The notes beneath the pieces were generated by a model, which was not told where the DNA came from, searched no databases, and worked only from the letters and a program-made list of their open reading frames with translations. From assembly GCA_045660825.1 (NCBI GenBank), contig JAZREN010000032.1, forward strand, positions 1-49,800: a stretch of DNA of 49,800 nt. Reading direction: 5' to 3'. Source of the stretch: HGM04593 sp045660825. GTDB lineage: Bacteria > Bacteroidota > Bacteroidia > Bacteroidales > Bacteroidaceae. The position numbers and the translations under genes were made by a program. The stretch's first letter is position 1. Each line of letters begins with the position of its first letter. Shown here in pieces: positions 17,601 through 25,381 of this stretch.

Positions 17601-18169
17601 CAACAGAGAACGATGCTAATTGGAGCGACCTTGATAGTGAGGCTTATCAGGCAGCTATGGAGTTCAAGAAGATTCTATCCGACCCACGCCCGATGCAAAA
17701 AATGCACGAGTATCTACGCTATCGCCGTATGCTCACTGCCAAGCTTGACGAGGTTAAGAAAGAACTGCGTGAACGCATCACCAAAGCATACAAGGAGACA
17801 GAAGAGCAGTTGGTGAATATCGCTCAAGAGCAGGGTGTGCCTTATACTTCAAATGTCGACAGTGTCATTATTATTAAGACACAGCCACAGAACATTGCAA
17901 ATCTGAAGCTGAACTGTAATACTGACGAATATTACAAGGAGCAGGTTGCAAAAATCTTGTCTGCCGTTCCTGCATCATCAGGCAGCACACCACAACAGGG
18001 CGAACAGCCACAGGCTCCACAGCCGATATCGCGTATAAAGAACATACGTCTTTCTACTCGTAGCAGTTCAAAGCTTGCTACAGCACAGGACGTTGATAAC
18101 TATTTGGATAATCTTCGCTCACAGCTGATGCGTCATATTGACAACGGCGAAGAAATTATTGTATTGTAA
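14612..18169 (+). CDS. brxC: BREX ATPase BrxC
   Basis: The 1185-residue protein carries a Walker A motif GYFGSGKS at residues 67-74 and a probable Walker B in LIFLADEISQF (about 266-276). Its size and the early P-loop fit BrxC (DUF499-like, formerly PglY-type ATPase). The C-terminal third is helical with a proline- and glutamine-rich linker (SSGSTPQQGEQPQAPQPISR, about residues 1120-1140) before the last 45 residues. BrxC is an AAA+-like ATPase needed for both methylation and phage exclusion. It lies between brxB and pglX with gaps of only 12 bases on each side, so the genes are clearly one operon. Confidence 0.93.
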   Translation: MKLEKLYQKDINREVNPAVNASNLSEDTVKIEIGEYVFTDDIINSLYKVLSAIKERSFSHNGMWISGYFGSGKSHFLKYVKYCLDPQFCQYAIERLQQAVKERDPLQVPDSRSEVSVSEINDLAIWLRSAKVDTILFNIGSVHNIQGNERRVFLDVLWNEFNRMRGYNNSNLALAQYFEKVLDEKGKFDEFKQRIDELGFTWEDECISLATTELDMILEIGKELVPTLTIDTIRRSIVNDNINNLSVESFVTELKLFISKQPDNYRLIFLADEISQFIDNRPGLLLQLQQIVSDIHQPCDSKAWVACTAQQDLSEIVDSCNINKTSDDYGKIMGRFQVQVSLKGTSTEYITQRRILEKTPDATIELNRLYSKKKNAIEAQFNLPSGYRIFADCDDFINYYPFVPYQFTLMGNIFDSFVALEFVNREVKGNERSIIKVTHSTAKDTKEQEVGDFISFDQFYNSMFSQGLSAKGVRAVQPAENVAKEYSNPKFATRVVHILFMLCYMSEQHRQQFSATADNVTTLLMQDIDCQKLSLKNDVQSVLDFLVANNIIRKETRGAIDVYSFYSEDEREVASIIKTQQLDTDSRASVITAIVKDYLAPANRETFCNSSINVGVSIMTKILYGGNPDIKVDFVYDSMFGDVNQFALSNDPDKLVFYMADLYADCAELKNLFHWYCQVDKYLKLPAQSEARTKTNSEFRSQAAEIYRSKIVPKFRELFDKSVIVSGQIVIDNITLKGKERYHEAITRHLTEVYTYARYITGTHIPTTGDALKAKISRAVDANEYTELNPLTDAEKAVKNYIDRQGGIDVVLSDIISTFQKRPYGWNEYSTIYVVNELVRRRIYEFAYNNNTNIDRAVVAANIAREKNKFTLKPARAISIDLVNQFIASWKDIFNVQSVPGGTDHIEIFNKCREMIEQKLRGDNGLHASIASYPFAPILQQVIDKLTEWQAIRDYTLFFEKVVADSTEAKAIIDDGKTVREFCNDQLDSYKQCCQFATENDANWSDLDSEAYQAAMEFKKILSDPRPMQKMHEYLRYRRMLTAKLDEVKKELRERITKAYKETEEQLVNIAQEQGVPYTSNVDSVIIIKTQPQNIANLKLNCNTDEYYKEQVAKILSAVPASSGSTPQQGEQPQAPQPISRIKNIRLSTRSSSKLATAQDVDNYLDNLRSQLMRHIDNGEEIIVL

Positions 18170-18181
18170 TATAATTGTGTT

Positions 18182-21100
18182 ATGAACACCAATCAGATAA
18201 AGAAATTTGCAGCACAGGCAAGAACAGTGTTACTTAAGGGAGTGAGCAATAAGCTAAAGGCTTTTTTTGACGAGAAGGGAAATCCCCACGTTGTTCCCCA
18301 ACCGATACAAGGAGGTTGTGTTTTCGGCGAACAGCTGAAAGATGAAAAATTCTATCGTGCTTGGCAGTCGCTGAACAAACATATTGCTCTTTATGGTTTC
18401 AGAGGCACTGTTGAAGAGGTGGCATACACCTGGTTCAACCGTCTTGTCGCAATCAATATTCTTGCCAAGAACTCACTTGCCGAGCCCGTGTTGCAGTTCA
18501 CAAATCCTGTAGTGCGTGTTCCGCATATTGTGGAGCTTGCACGTTCAGGCCAAGTACCCGATATGAGTGTCAATGCCCGCAGAGCACTCAATGAACTGCT
18601 GAACGATGACTCAAAGACATTTGAGCAGTTTGCTTTTCTCATTGACTGCTATTGCAGTGCTAACCCTATAATCAGCAAATGCTTCGGCAAAGTGGACGAT
18701 TATTCGTTCCTGCTTTTGCCTAACAACATACTTGCCGAGGGTTCATTGGTGGATATGCTCAACAGTTCAGACATCATTTCCGATGAAGATTACCTCTCAC
18801 CCGAACTTATAGGCTGGCTCTATCAGTTCTATATCTCAGAGAGAAAAGACGAGGTTTTTGCCAAGAAAGGCAAGTTCGAGAGCGACGAGATACCGGCTGC
18901 CACACAGATATTCACGCCTAATTGGATAGTAAAGTATATGGTACAGAACTCACTGGGTAGAATATACCTTGACAGTGAGCCATACAGCGGTATAGCAGAG
19001 AAGATGCAGTACCTTGTAGAGTCAGAACTAAGTGCCGACAAATTCGCTTGGAGCGACGTTAAGGAACTTACCTGTGCCGACCTCGCCTGTGGCTCGGGCC
19101 ATATTCTCAACGAGTGCTTCGACCTTCTCTATGACATCTACATCGAGCAGGGCTACAGCCGTCGTAGTGCTGTAGAGTCAATCTTTGCTCACAATCTTGT
19201 TGGTGTCGATATTGATACCCGTGCAAAGCAAATGGCTACCTTTGCCCTTTTGCTTAAGGCTTGCCGTCGTGATGCCTCGTTTGCCGATGCACACGCAATG
19301 CCCCGTGTCTATGATATGCCGGACCCGTACCCTCGCAAGTTCGACTTGCACGATACGCTGGCACACTTTTTCCTCGGTGGTAATGATAAGATGATAAATG
19401 AGACAAAAGAGGCAATAGAACTTTTCGATGACGCAAAGAGTCTCGGTTCTATAATGAAGTTCAATATCTCGCCCTCTACACGCGAGGCTATTGTACGTCG
19501 CCTTGCAGAATACCGCGAGGCAGGACACACCGATATTGACTCATTATTCTGCTACCTCGACATCATACTTGCATTGACAGACAAGTATGCAGCCCTGGTG
19601 ATGAACCCACCGTATATGGGCAGTGGTAGTATGAACCCAGTGCTGTCGAAATATGTAAAGGACAATTACGAAGAGGGAAAGGCAGACCTTTTCTCGACAT
19701 TTATGCTGGTGGCGATTGACCGCTTGGCAAGCAAAGGTAAATACGGTATGATAAATATGCACTCATGGATGTTCCTCTCGTCATTTGAGAAATTGAGAGC
19801 AACCATTTTGAGCAAACAGCATATTGACAACCTGCTGCATCTTGGTCCTCGCACATTCGACGAACTTTCAGGAGAAGTGGTACAAAATGCTGCTTTTGTG
19901 ATTACCAAATGCCGTCCAACAGGCGCAGGAACATATTTCCGCTTGGTGGATGGCAAGAACTGTGCGGACAAAGAGCAGATGTTCCTCAATGCTCAAAGTC
20001 TTGAAAAAATATACTACCCCAATATCTCGCAAAACAACTTTGAGAAAATTCCCGGTTGTCCGATTGGGTATTGGGTAAGTGAGAAGATAATAAAAATTTT
20101 CACATCTCTTCCCAATATTAACGATGTTGGTATTACTAGGCTTGGTATGACAACTGGAGAAAATGCAAGGTTTGTTAGATTGTGGCATGAAGTCAATAGT
20201 ACACTTTGTAAATTTAATGCGACTTGTCAATTAGATTTAGATAAGAGCAACGCTTATTTCGTACCATATAATAAAGGAGGAAGTTTTAGAAAATGGTATG
20301 GTAATAATGATTGTGTTCTTTATTGGAAAGATGAAGGATATGATATAAAGCATTTTGCTGATAGCAACGGAAGAATTCGTTCAACAGTTCCCAATACGGA
20401 GTTTTATTTTTTACCATGTGCATCATGGTCTAAAATTAGTTCTGGAAAGATTGCCTTTAGATATAAATGCTGTAGTATTTTTGATGTTGCCGGAGCTTGT
20501 TATTTTGCATATAAGTATGATTTAAGATATATGATGGGGTTTCTAAATTCTAACATTGTAGATGTTATAATTGGAGCATTATCCCCAACTCTTAATTACG
20601 AAGGTGGACAAATAGCATCATTGCCTATATGTTATACGGATAATCATAAGTTGGTAGAAAATATTGTAGCAGAAGCTATTTCACTATCCCAATCAGACTG
20701 GGATGCCCACGAAACCTCATGGGATTTCAAGGAGAATGAGTTAGTTGCATTAGCAAAAGATGGCCGTGGTCGCACAAGTGCTACCATTGATGGCACGCTT
20801 GTAATGGAATATGATACGTTGGAAGCACTTTACGGTGCATATACAGACAAATGGAGAAAGAATTTCCATCAGCTCCACGCTAATGAAGAAGAACTCAACC
20901 GCCAATTCATTGAGATATATGGTTTGCAGGACGAACTCACTCCCGATGTGCCATTGGAAGAAATTACCATTCTGCAACAGGGCGAGATTTCTATTGAGAA
21001 CGGGCAGATTGTATGGCACAAGGATGTCATAATCAAACAGCTTATATCTTACGCCATTGGTTGCTGGTTTGGGCGTTACCGTCTAGACAAGCCGGGATTG

Positions 21101-21721
21101 CATATTGCTCACTCGGAGCCTACCGAAGATGAGGTGTGTTCGTATGAGTATCGTGGCAATAGTGTAGAGATTGACGATGACGGCATTATTCCTATACTCT
21201 CTACGGAGTCGAGCTTTGCTGACAATGCCTGCCACCGTCTGCGCGATTTCTTGCGTATCGCTTTTGGCGAGGAAAGTCTTATTGAGAATATGAACTTTAT
21301 TGAGGGTGCGCTTGGCAAGTCGGTAGAGGCTTATTTCTTGAAGGACTTTTGGAAAGACCACAAGAAGATGTATCAGAACAGGCCGATATATTGGCTGTTC
21401 TCTTCAAAGAAAGGTGCTTTCCAATGCCTCGCATATATGCACCGTATGGATGCATACACAGCGGAGCGTGTGCGCAGCAAATATCTGCTCCCGCATATGG
21501 AATCACTGGGCATTCGCATAACAGAACTTGTTGCCAATGAAGCAATGCTCTCCACTGCACAGCGTCGTACTCTCGACCGCTTGAGAAAAGAACTGGACGA
21601 GTGCCGTGAGTACCACGACCGTTTGCATCTTGTAGCCGATAGGCAGATTGCCTTTGACCTCGATGACGGCGTGGTTGTGAACTATGCAAAATTCGGCGAT
21701 GTTCTTGCTAAAATCAAATAA
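18182..21721 (+). CDS. pglX: BREX adenine-specific DNA methyltransferase PglX
   Basis: The 1179-residue enzyme has the SAM-binding motif ADLACGSGHIL (about residues 299-309), the follow-on acidic loop LVGVDIDTRAKQMA, and the catalytic NPPY motif (N475-Y478, in ALVMNPPYMGSGS) of N6-adenine methyltransferases. PglX modifies a non-palindromic site in the host genome and supplies the sequence specificity of BREX. The expected target-recognition part follows NPPY: about residues 620-840 (20040-20700). This stretch is much richer in A and T than the coding DNA on either side, with many AAA, AAT, TTT and ATT codons, which suggests that the segment was exchanged. The frame is intact. The next gene begins 60 bases later after a palindrome. 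Confidence 0.94.
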   Translation: MNTNQIKKFAAQARTVLLKGVSNKLKAFFDEKGNPHVVPQPIQGGCVFGEQLKDEKFYRAWQSLNKHIALYGFRGTVEEVAYTWFNRLVAINILAKNSLAEPVLQFTNPVVRVPHIVELARSGQVPDMSVNARRALNELLNDDSKTFEQFAFLIDCYCSANPIISKCFGKVDDYSFLLLPNNILAEGSLVDMLNSSDIISDEDYLSPELIGWLYQFYISERKDEVFAKKGKFESDEIPAATQIFTPNWIVKYMVQNSLGRIYLDSEPYSGIAEKMQYLVESELSADKFAWSDVKELTCADLACGSGHILNECFDLLYDIYIEQGYSRRSAVESIFAHNLVGVDIDTRAKQMATFALLLKACRRDASFADAHAMPRVYDMPDPYPRKFDLHDTLAHFFLGGNDKMINETKEAIELFDDAKSLGSIMKFNISPSTREAIVRRLAEYREAGHTDIDSLFCYLDIILALTDKYAALVMNPPYMGSGSMNPVLSKYVKDNYEEGKADLFSTFMLVAIDRLASKGKYGMINMHSWMFLSSFEKLRATILSKQHIDNLLHLGPRTFDELSGEVVQNAAFVITKCRPTGAGTYFRLVDGKNCADKEQMFLNAQSLEKIYYPNISQNNFEKIPGCPIGYWVSEKIIKIFTSLPNINDVGITRLGMTTGENARFVRLWHEVNSTLCKFNATCQLDLDKSNAYFVPYNKGGSFRKWYGNNDCVLYWKDEGYDIKHFADSNGRIRSTVPNTEFYFLPCASWSKISSGKIAFRYKCCSIFDVAGACYFAYKYDLRYMMGFLNSNIVDVIIGALSPTLNYEGGQIASLPICYTDNHKLVENIVAEAISLSQSDWDAHETSWDFKENELVALAKDGRGRTSATIDGTLVMEYDTLEALYGAYTDKWRKNFHQLHANEEELNRQFIEIYGLQDELTPDVPLEEITILQQGEISIENGQIVWHKDVIIKQLISYAIGCWFGRYRLDKPGLHIAHSEPTEDEVCSYEYRGNSVEIDDDGIIPILSTESSFADNACHRLRDFLRIAFGEESLIENMNFIEGALGKSVEAYFLKDFWKDHKKMYQNRPIYWLFSSKKGAFQCLAYMHRMDAYTAERVRSKYLLPHMESLGIRITELVANEAMLSTAQRRTLDRLRKELDECREYHDRLHLVADRQIAFDLDDGVVVNYAKFGDVLAKIK

Positions 21722-21733
21722 AAACTTTTCAAA

Positions 21734-21763
21734 GGTGGTAACTTACCACCACAAAGGGTGGTA
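21734..21763. promoter_or_regulatory. Palindrome with third half-site upstream of fic
   Basis: GGTGGTAACTTACCACC (21734-21750) is a perfect palindrome around one central base. A third copy of GGTGGTA follows at 21757-21763. It lies between pglX and fic, 19 bases before the fic start codon. It could be an operator for a DNA-binding protein (perhaps the winged-helix part of Fic itself) or a hairpin that dampens read-through; no T-run follows. Confidence 0.5.
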
Positions 21764-21781
21764 TTTAACACATAAAAAAGT

Positions 21782-22846
21782 ATGAAAGATATTGAAACCA
21801 TATACAAAGAGTGGTTATCACTCCTTCCATTGAGTGAGAAGAAGCAGGCACAACTCGCCCGCAAATTCACTGTGGAGTATAACTACAACTCCAATCATAT
21901 CGAGGGTAACACATTGACTTACGGACAGACAGAACTGTTGCTGTTGTTCGGTAAAGTGAGTGGCGAAGCAGAGATGAAGGATTTTGAGGAGATGAAAGCC
22001 AGCAATGTGGGCCTTAAAATGATGACAGAAGAGGTCAAAGAGAAACAGCCTCTAACAGAGACATTCATACGCCAACTTCATCACACCTTGCTACGCGAGG
22101 ATTACACTGTGTACAAAACCTTGCCGGGTGGAATCCAAACAAGTTTTGTTGTACATGCCGGTCAATACAAAACCCGCCCCAATAGTGTAATAACCCGTTA
22201 TGGTGACAGGTTCGAGTATGCTTCGCCCGAAGAGACACCGGCGCTGATGAACGACCTTGTAAAATGGTATAATGATGCCGAGGAAAGCGGAAAGTACACA
22301 CCGGTAGAATTGGCGGCACTGTTCCACTACCGATATATACGCATTCACCCATTTGAGGACGGTAATGGACGTATTGCAAGGTTGATGGTGAACTACATAC
22401 TATCCCGTCACGGATGGCCAATGATTGTTGTGCGCAACCGTAAGAAAATGGAATATCTTGAAGCATTGCACCAATCCGATTTGATTGTAGGTCCTGTTCC
22501 TTCGGATGGTGCACACGCTACACTCAGGGATATACGCGACTTTGCGACATATTTTACAAAACTTGTCAAAACTGAGATTAAGGCTGATATTGACTTTGTG
22601 ACAAAATCGGCTGAGAATATCTGGTGGTACGATGGTGAGATAGTCACCTTCAGAAGTGAGAACACAACAAAGATATTGATAGCGTTGCAAGAGAATCCAT
22701 ACATCACATACGATGAACTGACAAAATTGATAGGTATTAACACATCTGCTATACAAAAGCAGATAAACAATCTATTAAAGAAAGGTTATATCCAACGAAG
22801 AGATTCCGACAGGCAGTGGCATGTATTGATTACTTCAACTATTTGA
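21782..22846 (+). CDS. Fic family protein (AMPylase-like) inside the BREX operon
   Basis: The 354-residue protein carries the Fic signature HPFEDGNGRIARL at about residues 189-201, with catalytic His and the ATP-binding GNGR. Near the N-terminus SNHIEGN (residues 37-43) fits the inhibitory helix motif (S/T)xxxE(G/N), so the enzyme is probably self-inhibited, with the Glu blocking ATP's gamma phosphate site. The C-terminal 70 residues (KILIALQENPYITYDELTKL, then NTSAIQKQINNLLKKGYIQR) form a winged helix-turn-helix. Fic enzymes transfer AMP to Thr, Ser or Tyr of a target protein; the target is not known here. It is followed by pglZ after 8 bases, so it is part of the operon. The winged helix suggests DNA binding. 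Confidence 0.92.
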   Translation: MKDIETIYKEWLSLLPLSEKKQAQLARKFTVEYNYNSNHIEGNTLTYGQTELLLLFGKVSGEAEMKDFEEMKASNVGLKMMTEEVKEKQPLTETFIRQLHHTLLREDYTVYKTLPGGIQTSFVVHAGQYKTRPNSVITRYGDRFEYASPEETPALMNDLVKWYNDAEESGKYTPVELAALFHYRYIRIHPFEDGNGRIARLMVNYILSRHGWPMIVVRNRKKMEYLEALHQSDLIVGPVPSDGAHATLRDIRDFATYFTKLVKTEIKADIDFVTKSAENIWWYDGEIVTFRSENTTKILIALQENPYITYDELTKLIGINTSAIQKQINNLLKKGYIQRRDSDRQWHVLITSTI

Positions 22847-22854
22847 TAAAAGCA

Positions 22855-25380
22855 ATGATACTAGACCGTATATATAACTATTTTGACCGCAATCACGATT
22901 TAAGGGTGCTCTTCATATTCGACCCGATGCGAAGTTTTATTACCGAGCTTGAAGACGTCGAATGGCGTGAGGGCTTCCGCTTTGTAGAATTTCAAGGCAA
23001 TTGGTTCGCTACTAAATATGCTATTGAAAATGAATGGAGAGAAGAGAAAATTATCCTCTATCTGCAAATGCTTTCCCCTACCAATCAAGATGCAAAGACA
23101 AGATTTCCATTAATGGATATTCTTGTAGCCAATGCGGAATACAAGAGCGATAACCACGAAGCATTTATGCAGCAAAATCGCATACATGAAGTACATAGTG
23201 ACTTTGTACGTCGCCATATTGCCGAACTACAACTTGAGAAGTTTAATCGTATTCTCAAGGATTACTATAGCGATGCGTTCAGCACCGACATAGGTTTTCG
23301 TGGCTTGATCTCGGGATATATGGCAGAGAGCAAATTGCTTTCATGGAATGAAATTATGCTCCGTCTCTTTATCTTTGCACATAATAGCGAAGATACAAAA
23401 TCGCAGAGGTTCTTCACGGCTGTTCAGCAACACAATGATGTGCTGCAATGTTTGAAAAACAGGTTGGAGAGTACATTCGGTGCTACTTATGACGAGAACT
23501 CCAGCAAAAAGATTGTTGAGGTCGCACAGCTATTGAAATACAATCTTATCACACAGTTGCTTGGCGCGGAACACGCCGACAATTACAAGCACCTCAAAAT
23601 TACCAATTCAGTAATTCTGGAGCAGATGAACCAGCTTCACCAATCGGTTGCGACACTTACACCAGCACGTCGTAAGGAGTGGCAGGTCGCATTCGAGGCT
23701 CTTTCTGCCGACATCAAAGAGGCTGAAATCATCAGGGTTTATTCGCTCAATGCCGAGTACTTCTATGTGCCCGAGACGATGTGTTGGGAGATACTCAACA
23801 CCATTGTACTGCACCAACTCAAAGATAACAACGAAGAGCCCCTTGACCGTCTGCGCTCATTAAAGATGAAGCACCTTGACAATGCGAATATAACAGCTGC
23901 TATTGACTATGCAATTGAAGTGGCCTCGTTCTACCTCAAATGCCGTTCACTTGGTTCCCTTATCTTGAACACGCCTGATGAATATGTCAATAGATACACA
24001 AGTGATTACTACTTGCTCGACACATATTACCGCAAGTCACTTGAGTGCTTTGTTTCACTCAACAATGATATTCCAATTATGTCATCGGTGGAGATTGTCA
24101 AGTCTCAACTTGACAAAGACTATGCACGCATTGCCAATGATATAAATATTGAATGGGTAAAATGCATCAAAGAACGTGGAAACGGATATACGGAAATATC
24201 AGCAGCTTTCCGTCAGGAAGATTTCTACAGAACAAAAAAACAGACAACAAAGTGGGCTGTTATCGTCAGCGATGCTCTTCGATATGAAATAGCCAAAGAA
24301 TTGACCGAAGAACTCAACCGCTCGAAGCATAATGCTAGTCTCGATATAGCTTTAGCTATGTTGCCAACAGAGACAAAATATTGTAAGCCGGCTCTGTTCC
24401 CATACGAGCAAATGGACCTGTACGATGTGACTCTTGGACTTGACCGCACAATCCTTGACAGCACGGATAAACGCACACAGCATTTAAGAAGATATGTTGA
24501 AGATGCTGTTTGTGTGGATTTTGAGACTGTACAAGGTTGTAGCAAAGATGAATGCCGTCGCATCTTTGCAAGATCTTTGGTGTATGTATACCACAATGCT
24601 ATAGACAATGCCGGACATACGGGTTCAAGGGCCTTTGTTACTGCTTGTCGTGATAGTGTAAGGGATATAGCCAATGTGGTAAGGAAAATACACAATCATT
24701 GCAGTACTGCAAACATAATAATCACCTCGGACCACGGTTTTATCTATAATGATATGCCGTTCGCCGAGAACGATAAGACAACTATTACCGAAGAGACAAT
24801 AGAGCAGAAATCTCGATACTACCTTACAAATTCGGGCAGCGAGATTACTAACGTGGTAAAATTCCCTCTTCACAATGTATCGGGCATCAACAGCGATGTT
24901 TATGTAGCTGTACCTATCGGCACCAACCGTTTCAAGGTGCAGGGCGCAGAGTATAACTTTGTACACGGCGGTGCGACCATGCAAGAGGTAATTATCCCCG
25001 TTATTCACAGTTCTATGAAGCGCACCGATATAAAGCGTAAAGTAGATGTTATGTTGCTATCCCGTACACTCTCTATTGTGTCAAGCCGATTGAAAGTGCT
25101 ACTGATGCAGAAAGATGCCATTTCTATTGATGTGAAAGAACGTGATGTTTGTTGTGCAATATACTGTAATGATGAAAAGGTTTCAAATGATGTCGTCTTA
25201 ACTCTTGACAGCACGGATGCAGATGTTCCACAAAACCGCATGTACGAGGCTGCTTTCATACTGAACAAGGATGTATCGTCTGGAATATTGCAACTCCGAA
25301 TATATGACAAGGATGATATGCTGAATCCGCTGATAAAAGAAACAGTAACTAACAACACTCTAATAGAACAAGATTTCTAA
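22855..25380 (+). CDS. pglZ: BREX alkaline-phosphatase-like protein PglZ
   Basis: The 841-residue protein begins MILDRIYNYFDRNHDLRVLF, the usual PglZ N-terminus. The core of the PglZ domain is visible as AVIVSDALRYEIAKEL (about residue 468 on; Asp as metal ligand) and IIITSDHGFIYND (about 620), both typical of the alkaline phosphatase superfamily. PglZ is a core component shared by all BREX types and is essential for defence in tested systems. A longer frame starting with GTG at 22816 would overlap the end of fic, so the ATG at 22855, 8 bases behind the fic stop, was chosen. The N-terminal 400 residues are helical. The stop lies one base before the brxL start region. Confidence 0.93.
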   Translation: MILDRIYNYFDRNHDLRVLFIFDPMRSFITELEDVEWREGFRFVEFQGNWFATKYAIENEWREEKIILYLQMLSPTNQDAKTRFPLMDILVANAEYKSDNHEAFMQQNRIHEVHSDFVRRHIAELQLEKFNRILKDYYSDAFSTDIGFRGLISGYMAESKLLSWNEIMLRLFIFAHNSEDTKSQRFFTAVQQHNDVLQCLKNRLESTFGATYDENSSKKIVEVAQLLKYNLITQLLGAEHADNYKHLKITNSVILEQMNQLHQSVATLTPARRKEWQVAFEALSADIKEAEIIRVYSLNAEYFYVPETMCWEILNTIVLHQLKDNNEEPLDRLRSLKMKHLDNANITAAIDYAIEVASFYLKCRSLGSLILNTPDEYVNRYTSDYYLLDTYYRKSLECFVSLNNDIPIMSSVEIVKSQLDKDYARIANDINIEWVKCIKERGNGYTEISAAFRQEDFYRTKKQTTKWAVIVSDALRYEIAKELTEELNRSKHNASLDIALAMLPTETKYCKPALFPYEQMDLYDVTLGLDRTILDSTDKRTQHLRRYVEDAVCVDFETVQGCSKDECRRIFARSLVYVYHNAIDNAGHTGSRAFVTACRDSVRDIANVVRKIHNHCSTANIIITSDHGFIYNDMPFAENDKTTITEETIEQKSRYYLTNSGSEITNVVKFPLHNVSGINSDVYVAVPIGTNRFKVQGAEYNFVHGGATMQEVIIPVIHSSMKRTDIKRKVDVMLLSRTLSIVSSRLKVLLMQKDAISIDVKERDVCCAIYCNDEKVSNDVVLTLDSTDADVPQNRMYEAAFILNKDVSSGILQLRIYDKDDMLNPLIKETVTNNTLIEQDF

Positions 25381-25381
25381 T

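Noticed and set aside
22816..22854. Longer pglZ start at a GTG
   Set aside because: It overlaps the end of fic, whereas the ATG at 22855 gives the usual PglZ N-terminus and normal operon spacing.
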